From positions 1 through 64,000 of the forward strand of contig CAXTVX010000011.1 in the NCBI GenBank assembly GCA_964247755.1: a DNA stretch of 64,000 nt, read 5' to 3'. This DNA comes from Lichenicola sp964247755. GTDB lineage: Bacteria > Pseudomonadota > Alphaproteobacteria > Acetobacterales > Acetobacteraceae. The notes below the pieces were generated by a model, which saw only the letters and a program-made list of their open reading frames with translations, ran no database searches and was not told the origin of the DNA. The translations under genes were made by a program, and so were the position numbers. How positions within the stretch are numbered: the stretch's first letter is position 1; every line of letters begins with the position of its first letter. This document shows, piece by piece, positions 17,220 to 24,263 of the stretch.

Positions 17220-18169
17220 TGCAGCGCCGGGTTGAGCAGCGCCTGCGACGTGGGCGTGTCCATGTTGGCCGCGGTGATCGCGGTGACGCCGGTGTCGATC
17301 TGCTTGGGCACATCCTTGCCGTGTGCTGCGGCGTCGGCGATCTTGATACCCTGGTAGCCCATGCGGAACGGGTTCTGCACCACCAGGGCGGCGATCACGC
17401 CGTCATGCAGCGACTGCACCAGGTTCTTGTCGCTGTCGAAACCGACCAGCGCCACCGACTTGGTCTTGTTCGCCTCCGCCAGCGCCTGCGAGGCGCCCTG
17501 CACCATCTGCAGGTTGCTGGCGAACACGCCGACCAGCTTCGGATGCGCGGTCAGCAGGTCGGACATGATGTTCAGCCCGGTCGTGGCCTGCCCGTCGGCG
17601 ATCCGGTTGGCGATCAGCGTGAGGCCGGGATACTTCGCCAGCTCCTCGCGGAAGCCCTGCGCCCGCTGGTCGAGCGAGCCCACGCCGGGCAGCGAGGTGA
17701 TCACGGCCACGTCGCCGGTGTCGGCGCCGGTCTTGGTCTTTACCGCCGCTGCCAGCGCGTCGGCCGCGACCCGGCCGCCCTGCACGTTGTCGGTGCTGAG
17801 GAAGGACAGGAACGCCTTGCTGTCGGCCGCCGAGTCGATGCCGATGATCTTGGTCTGCTCGGCGGCCGCGGTGATCGGCGGCCCGAGGGCGGCGTACTGC
17901 GTCGGCGCGATCACCACCGCGGCGGGACTTCCCGACACGGCGTTCTCGAGCGCCGTGACCTGCCCGGAGATGTCGGCCTCGCTCTGCGCGCCGAGCTCGG
18001 GCACCTTGATGTGCAGCTCCGTTCCCGCCTTGCGCGCACCGGCGATCACCGTCTGCCAGTATTGCGAGGTGGTGTCCTTGACGATGATCGGGATGGTCTC
18101 GGCCCGAGCGGTGCCGATCGCGGCGCTGGCAAGCAACAGGGTAGCAACGATCGGCGTGGTTCTGATCAT
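17216..18169 (-). CDS. Periplasmic sugar-binding protein, RbsB-like
   Basis: A 317-residue type I periplasmic binding protein. ATG at 18169 is chosen because AAGGA lies six bases upstream and it opens directly into a Sec signal peptide (MIRTTPIVATLLLASAAIGTARA). Mature motifs include IPIIVKDTTSQYWQTVIAGA, VVIAPTQYAAL and LVGFDSDKNLVQSLHDGVI, all usual for ribose/xylose-class binders. It is the first gene of the importer operon. Sugar identity is unknown; the divergent FucU/RbsD-type mutarotase suggests a pentose or 6-deoxyhexose. Confidence 0.93.
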   Translation of the reverse strand: MIRTTPIVATLLLASAAIGTARAETIPIIVKDTTSQYWQTVIAGARKAGTELHIKVPELGAQSEADISGQVTALENAVSGSPAAVVIAPTQYAALGPPITAAAEQTKIIGIDSAADSKAFLSFLSTDNVQGGRVAADALAAAVKTKTGADTGDVAVITSLPGVGSLDQRAQGFREELAKYPGLTLIANRIADGQATTGLNIMSDLLTAHPKLVGVFASNLQMVQGASQALAEANKTKSVALVGFDSDKNLVQSLHDGVIAALVVQNPFRMGYQGIKIADAAAHGKDVPKQIDTGVTAITAANMDTPTSQALLNPALQ

Positions 18170-18206
18170 GACCGTTCCTTCGTCTCCCCGGACGTTCCTC
18201 TGACGG

Positions 18207-18216
18207 GAAGCGTTTC
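18207..18216. promoter_or_regulatory. Possible LacI-type operator half-palindrome
   Basis: GAAGCGTTTC differs by one base from the GAAACGTTTC palindrome common to LacI/RbsR-type operators. It lies 37 bases upstream of the RbsB-like start in the 338-bp divergent region (18170-18507) between the importer and the mutarotase. No LacI-family regulator is encoded in the window, so this is only a suggestion. I see nothing else distinctive in that gap. Confidence 0.2.
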
Positions 18217-18507
18217 GGCCTCGACAGGTTGGGCGCCTCAACTCGCCCAGGTCAAGGCACGATCCGGACGCATGACGCCGGCATCAGGCACCGGACGTCG
18301 ACCGGTGCTGCGGGAGCGGACGGGGCAGGATCGAACCTCCGGCGCGATCAGCGCCACGCGCGCCGGGAGCCTCGGCGGCTGGTGGTGTCAGCCATCGCCA
18401 CCCATGGCCCGCGACCTTGCGGCCGCGGGCAGGATGCTCGATGGTCCGGGCACCGGTCAGGACGTCGGTCTCCCTCCGACCGCCCCGGTCGATCGAGGAG
18501 ACGCGGC

Positions 18508-18942
18508 ATGTTGCGCGGCATCCACCCGTTGCTTACGCCCGATCTGCTGCATGCGCTCGCCGCCATGGGCCATGGCGACCGGATCGCGCTGGTGGACGCG
18601 AACTATCCGGCCGCCGCGGGCGCCCGTCGCCTGATCGCGCTGCCCGGGCTGGACGCGTCCGCGGTGCTGCGCGCCGTGCTCACGGTGCTGCCGATCGACA
18701 CCTTCGTTCCCGATCCGACCCTGACCATGAACGTGGTCGGCAACGCCGCCGAGGTTCCCGAGGCGGTGGCCGAGTTCTCGGCCGCGCTGACGGCCTGCGG
18801 CGCACCCGTTCCCCAGGGCGTCGACCGGCACCGCTTCTACGAGCTCGCCGCCGCCTCGTTCGCGATCGTGCAGACCGGCGAGCGTCGGCTCTACGGGAAC
18901 ATCATCCTCACCAAGGGGGTGGTTCATCCTGATGAGGGATAG
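18508..18942 (+). CDS. RbsD/FucU family sugar mutarotase
   Basis: A 144-residue member of the RbsD/FucU family, which interconverts sugar anomers (ribose or fucose) after uptake. MLRGIHPLLTPDLLHALAAMGHGDRI at the N-terminus, with HGD carrying the catalytic His, and a C-terminal FAIVQTGERRLYGNIILTKG place it closer to FucU than RbsD. ATG 18508 has GAGGAG seven bases upstream; the longer frame back to 18229 is not supported. It diverges from the ABC importer and probably handles the same sugar. Confidence 0.92.
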   Translation: MLRGIHPLLTPDLLHALAAMGHGDRIALVDANYPAAAGARRLIALPGLDASAVLRAVLTVLPIDTFVPDPTLTMNVVGNAAEVPEAVAEFSAALTACGAPVPQGVDRHRFYELAAASFAIVQTGERRLYGNIILTKGVVHPDEG

Positions 18943-19432
18943 CGGGCACGGTGCCGGAGCAGGCGATTCCGTGAACCCGGCCCGACGGCGGATCTGGACC
19001 ATGACCGGCACCTCCGCACGCCGCGTCCGCCGTTTGGTCTGAAACCAGGAAGGCGGCACGGGCTGCCGGAAACGAATCGCCCCTGCTGCCCCTTCGCGCC
19101 GCCCCTGGCGGCCTGACTGGGACGACGCCTGCCGGCAGCAGGTCTGGGGCGACCGGGTGTCGAGCCGCAAGTTCCGCCGCGCACCGGCCTGGCGATCTCA
19201 TGAGGCCAGCATCCACGTCAGCGTCGGACACCGCCGCCAACACCCCGAGCTGGCCATCGGCTTGGCAGGCGCTGGCAGATGCCTTGCCACGCCGCTTCTG
19301 GCCGAAGACGAACCAGGGCCGACCGGCAGGCTGCCGGAAGTCGGCACCAAGTATTTGCATCGTTAAATTATCGTTTTTTGATCCCACCGTTAATAAAACG
19401 TTCTGCCTGCATTTACATCTTAAAGGCGAGTA
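18943..19432 (+). other. Long intergenic region, AT-rich at its 3' end
   Basis: No coding frame here is convincing. The first 400 bases are GC-rich. From about 19350 the composition changes abruptly to AT-rich (TTAAATTATCGTTTTTTG, TTAATAAAACG), which probably marks the promoter region of the repeat protein downstream. No sharp -35/-10 pair could be fixed. Confidence 0.5.
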
Positions 19433-19480
19433 ACACTCAGTGTATGTAACCTCAGGTTGTTAACACTCACAGGATGTGAG
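19433..19480. promoter_or_regulatory. Three consecutive palindromes upstream of the repeat-protein gene
   Basis: Three perfect inverted repeats follow each other: ACACT-C-AGTGT (19433-19443), AACCT-C-AGGTT (19448-19458) and CTCACA-GGA-TGTGAG (19466-19480). Each lies in a related context TAAC(A)CTCA, so they also look like diverged direct repeats, with centres 15 and 20 bases apart. They end 22 bases before the chosen GTG start. Position and symmetry suggest operator sites or short RNA hairpins acting on the downstream gene. Confidence 0.6.
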
Positions 19481-19501
19481 ACCACACAAAGGTTCAGCAC
19501 C

Positions 19502-20812
19502 GTGATCAACGCAACACAGCTTCTGTTCGGTCAGCAGGGTTTCACCGTCGGTTCCCTTGCCGACGGCGTCTACGGGATCAACGAGGTCGCCGGCCTGTTC
19601 GGCAGCGCCGACGTCCTGACCGGCGGCGACGAGAACTTCGCCGTCGGCGGCATCACCAGCAACAGCATCGTCACGCTCGGCAACGGTGCCGATGCCGTCG
19701 GGCTGGTCGGCAACGACAACATCGTCACCCTGGGCGCCGTGCAGACGGCGTCCGTCACCGGTGCCAGCGGCGACAGCGCCATCGCCGGCCTGCTGGGCAT
19801 CGGGGGCACCGCCGACCTCGCGCTGCTGGACGGCACCGGCAACTCCCTCACCGTGGCCGGCGCCATCGACGCCGCCCTGATTGGCACCAACAACTCGATG
19901 AGCTTCGGCGACCCGAGCTTCGCGTCGTCGACCGACACCGGCGCCGCCGCGGGCCTGGTCAACGTCGAGCTGTTCGGCACCGGCGACCACATCGTCCAGG
20001 CCGCCGACGCCGCCTCCGGCCGCAGCAGCGCGCAGGCCAACATCTGGGGCGGCTCGGGCAGCAACTATGTCGACGTGGTCGGGAACTCCACCATCACCCT
20101 CGACGGCAAGCAGAACACGGTCATCGCCGGCGGCGGCACCACCAGCGGCAGCCATTTCGACATCACCGCCGGCAGCGGCCAGGACTACGTCACGCTGCTG
20201 AACAACCTCGACAACAGCGGCAACCTCGTCGCCAACAGCGACGTCGTGCATCTCGCCGGCACCGGCAACCAGGTCACCGGCGGCAGCGACGCCACCATCA
20301 CCGGCGGGTCCGGCGCCGCCACGCTGACGCTCGGCACCGGCAACGGGGGACCGCTCGGCACCTTCGACGTGAACCTGGGCGGCACCAGCAACAGCGTCAC
20401 GCTGCAGAACTCGGTTTCCCTCGCCCTGAACGCCGGCACCGGTTCGGACACCGTGAACCTGCTCGACTCCAGCGGCAACCTCGTCTTCCGCGGTTCCAAC
20501 AACATGCTGTTCATCGGCGGCGGCAGCGCGCCAGGACCGATCACGGTGAACGACCAGTCCAGCGGCCTGCACATCGACGTCGCGGACACGCTGTCGGCGC
20601 CGCTCACCATCACCGGCGCCGACAAGTCGCTGCTGATCGACTTCGCTCCTGGCGCCAGCAGCCTCGGCAGCGCTGCGCAGATCACCCAGCACCTGCACGC
20701 CGACGGCGCTGGCGGCATGATCCTGTCGGCCGGCACCCGCACCGACAGCCCAACGCTGATCCACTTCGTCGGCGACAACCACGTCAGCGCCGCCAACTTC
20801 ACGTTCGGCTAG
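19502..20812 (+). CDS. Gly/Asn-rich beta-repeat protein, probably secreted
   Basis: A protein of about 436 residues made almost entirely of short beta-strand repeats such as GNxVTxGG and TLGTGN, for example NSIVTLGNGADAVGLVGNDN and LAGTGNQVTGGSDATITGGS. GTG at 19502 is preferred: it follows AAAGG and excludes the upstream palindromes, whereas the longest frame starts at a TTG inside them. There is no Sec signal peptide. The C-terminus ends with hydrophobic SAANFTFG, which resembles type I secretion-type tails. Strongly Thr/Ser/Asn-rich and low in Lys and Cys, it may be an extracellular adhesin or matrix protein. It converges on the EPS operon. No catalytic motif is seen. Confidence 0.75.
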   Translation: MINATQLLFGQQGFTVGSLADGVYGINEVAGLFGSADVLTGGDENFAVGGITSNSIVTLGNGADAVGLVGNDNIVTLGAVQTASVTGASGDSAIAGLLGIGGTADLALLDGTGNSLTVAGAIDAALIGTNNSMSFGDPSFASSTDTGAAAGLVNVELFGTGDHIVQAADAASGRSSAQANIWGGSGSNYVDVVGNSTITLDGKQNTVIAGGGTTSGSHFDITAGSGQDYVTLLNNLDNSGNLVANSDVVHLAGTGNQVTGGSDATITGGSGAATLTLGTGNGGPLGTFDVNLGGTSNSVTLQNSVSLALNAGTGSDTVNLLDSSGNLVFRGSNNMLFIGGGSAPGPITVNDQSSGLHIDVADTLSAPLTITGADKSLLIDFAPGASSLGSAAQITQHLHADGAGGMILSAGTRTDSPTLIHFVGDNHVSAANFTFG

Positions 20813-20909
20813 ACCCGGGCGGCATCAGGTCTCGCGCACGCTCCGACATGGGCCTGCACGGGTGGCAGACAGAACGGCTGCCGCCCGGTGCCGAAGGCTC
20901 CGGGGGCGG

Positions 20910-22241
20910 TCAGGCCTGCGCCCACGCCGTGGTCGACTGGCGACCCGGAACGGAGGCATCACCTCTTCCGCGCCCGACAGGAGTGCCTTCGCGTCGTGCA
21001 GCATCGCTGCGCGCATAGACCCAGACCACGGGAAGCAGAAGGCTTCCCGGCGAGAACGGATCCAGGAAGTCGAGCTCGACCCCGACCCTGATGGCATAGA
21101 AGACGACCAGCGCGCCCAGGAACGCCGTGCCGGAGTCCGGCCGGACAAGGCATGAACGCAACGACGAGGCGGCGGTGGCAAGCAGGGAGAACGCCACGAT
21201 CGCGACGCCCAGCCTGCCGAGCTCGACCGCACTCTCGTAGTAAAGGTTGTGGAAGTGGAAGCCGACGCGGCTCTCGATCTGCGCGAAGCGCCACAGCCCC
21301 TCCGCTTCGACATGGCCCTGGACCCAGAACGCCTGGTAGCCGACGCCGAGCAGCGGACGCATGCCGATGTAGTCCCGCGCCCGCGACCACAGGAAGGTGC
21401 GGCCGGTCAGGCTCGTGTCCTTGCCGGCTGCCGCCAGGACCGAGGACAGGTCGAAGCCCTGCTGCAGCGCGAGCAGCAGCAGGCCGCCCATCCCGGCAGC
21501 CAGGATCGCGGCCAGCGGGACCAGGAGGTTGCGCTGTCGTGGCGCGACGCGCGACAGGGCCGCGACCGAGACTGCCGTCACCATCGCGCCGCCACCCGCC
21601 AGCAGCGCGCCGAGCGAATGCGCCTTGACCAGCATGACCGGATCGAGCGCCAGCCCCAGCAGTGCCAGCAGGCGGAGCAAACGCGGCTGCCTGCCGTCGG
21701 TGACCACCGACACGCTGCTGATCATGGACAGGCAGACGAAGTTCGCCAGGTTGTTCTTGCTGCCGAACACGCCGATCAGCGCGATCTCGCCGGTGGTTCC
21801 GACCGGCGCGGTGGTGCGTGTCACCGCACTCAGCACCACGCCCACGAGCAGCGCGCACATCAGCGACGAGATCAGGCTGCGCGGGCCCTGCGCGCGCGCG
21901 GACACGATCGCCACCGCGGTGAACACCAGGAACTCGGTGCCGAGCTTGATCGAGATGGCCGGCTCGATCGACCAGACGGTGGACAGCACGGCGAACAGCG
22001 GCAGCAGCCACGGCAGGCGGTACTCCTCCAGCCAGACCAGGCAGCGGCCGGGCCAGGCGGCGATGTAGGCAGCCCAGGTGCCGACGCACAGCGCCATGGC
22101 CAGGGTGCCGTAGCGCGTCTCCAGCACGAAGCCGGTGAGCGACACGAAGGACAGCCACCAGACCGGATCCGCCGGCCGCGCCGCCGCACCGGGCAGTGCC
22201 AGGACCGCCCCGGCGGGCAGTCCGAGGCTCGGCAGCGGCAC
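20910..22241 (-). CDS. O-antigen ligase/Wzy-like polysaccharide polymerase
   Basis: A 443-residue integral membrane protein with about ten hydrophobic segments. The large periplasmic loop and Wzy_C-type signature are visible in GRTFLWSRARDYIGMRPLLG, GVGYQAFWVQG and HFHNLYYESAVELGRLG. This family polymerises undecaprenyl-linked repeat units (ExoQ/Wzy) or ligates O-antigen; within an EPS operon polymerase is the more likely role. The start is GTG at 22241, three bases after the Wzc-like stop. The C-terminal 35 residues are polar and poorly conserved. It is the last gene of the EPS operon. Confidence 0.87.
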   Translation of the reverse strand: MPLPSLGLPAGAVLALPGAAARPADPVWWLSFVSLTGFVLETRYGTLAMALCVGTWAAYIAAWPGRCLVWLEEYRLPWLLPLFAVLSTVWSIEPAISIKLGTEFLVFTAVAIVSARAQGPRSLISSLMCALLVGVVLSAVTRTTAPVGTTGEIALIGVFGSKNNLANFVCLSMISSVSVVTDGRQPRLLRLLALLGLALDPVMLVKAHSLGALLAGGGAMVTAVSVAALSRVAPRQRNLLVPLAAILAAGMGGLLLLALQQGFDLSSVLAAAGKDTSLTGRTFLWSRARDYIGMRPLLGVGYQAFWVQGHVEAEGLWRFAQIESRVGFHFHNLYYESAVELGRLGVAIVAFSLLATAASSLRSCLVRPDSGTAFLGALVVFYAIRVGVELDFLDPFSPGSLLLPVVWVYARSDAARREGTPVGRGRGDASVPGRQSTTAWAQA

Positions 22242-22244
22242 CCC

Positions 22245-24263
22245 CTAGCTGTCCAGGCGGACGCGGTTCAGCACGACGCCGGCAAGATGGCGGCGGTCGA
22301 CGCCGGCGGAGCGAAGCGCGTCCAGCAACGTCGACGGCTCCAGGCGCCCCGCGGGCAGCACCAGGGCGAGATGCTCGATGTCGGGAAACAGCATGTGCGC
22401 CTCCGCCGGCCGGTCGAGCGGCGGAAGGTCGATCACCACGAACTCGTGCTCGCGTCGGAGAAGATCGAGCTGCTCGCGGATCTGCCGCTGCGTGCCCGAC
22501 GAGTCGGACAGGGCGAGCAGGCAGCTCTGGTAGCCGGACGCGCCGAGCGACCGGACCAGGCCGGCGGCGACGCTGCTCGTCCCTGCCCCCGCCATCGCGC
22601 CGACCAGGCCGATCAGCCTGCACCGGCTGGACTGGCCCTGTTGCTGCAGGCGCAGCTGGAGGGTGCGGATCCCGAGGCCGAACCCTTCCTCGGCCGCGTC
22701 CGCGACCGGTCTCCCGGCACCACCGGCCGCGTCGGCGTCGGCACGGCGGACCCGGCCGGACAGGCGAACCCGTGGAGCGTCCCGCTCCGGCAGCACGGCC
22801 AGGCAGGACAGCCCGGTCTCGGCCAGAAGCCCGGACGCGTCGCGCAGCCGACGGTCGAGCGCGTCGCGCAGCAGGCCGACGGCGAACCCGATCCCCAGGC
22901 CCCCGACGAGGGAGCCGGCGAGGATCAGCTTGCCCTGCGGCCTGCTCTTGGCCAGCGGCGGCCTGGCCTCGGTCACCACGCGGGCATCCGCGATCGGGAA
23001 CGCCTCGCTCTGCGCCGTCTGCAACGCGCGCTGCAGGAACGCGGTGTAGAGCGAGCGATAGGTGTCGGCGGCGCTCTGCAGCGACCGCAGCGTCGCGCGC
23101 GCGGTGTCGGTCGAGGCCGACTGCATGACCAGCCGGTCGAGCTGCCCCTGGATCGCCGCCTGCCCGGCGCGCGCCACCGCGAGGTCGCTTTCGGCGGCCT
23201 GCTCGATCCGGCGGCCCTCGCTGTCGATCGACGCCTGGAGCTGGACCATCTCCCTGCGCAGCTGCACCACCGCGCCGTTGCCGCCGCCGTAGCGGGCGGA
23301 CCATTCCGCGACACGCTGCGCGTCGGTGAGGTAGTGCTCGCGCAGCCCGTCGATCACCGGGCTCTTGAGCACGTCCGAGACGGCGATCTCGGTCCTGCTG
23401 CCAGGCCTCGTCATCTGGCGCACCCGGTCCAGCCGGGCCGCCGCCTCGGCGGTGCGGCCACGCGCGGCGATCAGCTGGCTGTTCAGCTCGATGAGCTGCT
23501 GCTCGCTCAGCAGCCCGCGCCCGGTATCGACGATGCCGCTCCGGGACTTGAACAGCTGCACCTGCTGGTCCGCCTTGAGCGCTTTGTCCTGCAGCGCGGC
23601 CAGCCGCGCCTCCTGCCAGTCCGCCGCCTGCCGCGCCGAGGCGTCGCGCACCGCGATCTGGTCGGCGAGGTAGGCGTGCATCAGCCCGTTGGCGAGCCGC
23701 GCCGCCAGCGCCGGCGTGGTCGCGGTGGCGTCGATCTCGATGACATAGGTCAGGCCGATCCGGTGCGGCGACACCATGCCCAGGAACTGCTGGACCAGGC
23801 GGTCCTGCTGCGCGGTCGGCGCATCCGCGCCGCCTCCCCGCGACCCGGCCGGCACGCGCAGCAGCGACGCCAGCCTGGACAGCACCGAGGGCCTGCCGGC
23901 GAAGGCCGGATCGGTGCCGAGCTTCAGGTCGGCCACCACCTTGCGCGCCAGGCCGGGCGAACGCAGCACCTCGACCTCGCTCTCGGTCAGCGCGTTCTCG
24001 ATCTGCGCGTCCGACACCGCGGCGTGCTGCTGCAGCAGGTCCGCCTGCTTGGCGTCGATCATCAGCGTCGCGGTCGCGGTGAAGCGCGGCGTCGCCGTGA
24101 GGAGGTAGCACAGCGCCAGCAGCACCATCGCCGCCAGGCAGGCGAGCAGCAGCATCCGGTGGCGCCGCAGGAAGCCGGCCAGCTCGCCGATCCAGGCGAA
24201 CGGACGCTGAGGGGCAACGCCCGAGGCCAGGAAGACGGGTTCGTGCGGCAGGGGGGAGTTCAT
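22245..24263 (-). CDS. Wzc/GumC-like exopolysaccharide co-polymerase with degenerate kinase domain
   Basis: A 672-residue inner-membrane chain-length/co-polymerase protein. A cytoplasmic tail is followed by TM1 (about 37-55), a Wzz domain, a long coiled-coil periplasmic region, a GNVR-type segment near VVTEARPPLAKSRP, and TM2 (about 446-463). The C-terminal region from about 525 has the fold of a BY-kinase (FVVIDLPPL at 608-616 is Walker B). The Walker A equivalent at 555-564 is GAMAGAGTSS, with no lysine, Walker A' is eroded (CLLALSDSSG), and the tail has no tyrosine cluster. It is probably structural and not an active kinase. ATG 24263 overlaps the preceding stop. Confidence 0.9.
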   Translation of the reverse strand: MNSPLPHEPVFLASGVAPQRPFAWIGELAGFLRRHRMLLLACLAAMVLLALCYLLTATPRFTATATLMIDAKQADLLQQHAAVSDAQIENALTESEVEVLRSPGLARKVVADLKLGTDPAFAGRPSVLSRLASLLRVPAGSRGGGADAPTAQQDRLVQQFLGMVSPHRIGLTYVIEIDATATTPALAARLANGLMHAYLADQIAVRDASARQAADWQEARLAALQDKALKADQQVQLFKSRSGIVDTGRGLLSEQQLIELNSQLIAARGRTAEAAARLDRVRQMTRPGSRTEIAVSDVLKSPVIDGLREHYLTDAQRVAEWSARYGGGNGAVVQLRREMVQLQASIDSEGRRIEQAAESDLAVARAGQAAIQGQLDRLVMQSASTDTARATLRSLQSAADTYRSLYTAFLQRALQTAQSEAFPIADARVVTEARPPLAKSRPQGKLILAGSLVGGLGIGFAVGLLRDALDRRLRDASGLLAETGLSCLAVLPERDAPRVRLSGRVRRADADAAGGAGRPVADAAEEGFGLGIRTLQLRLQQQGQSSRCRLIGLVGAMAGAGTSSVAAGLVRSLGASGYQSCLLALSDSSGTQRQIREQLDLLRREHEFVVIDLPPLDRPAEAHMLFPDIEHLALVLPAGRLEPSTLLDALRSAGVDRRHLAGVVLNRVRLDS

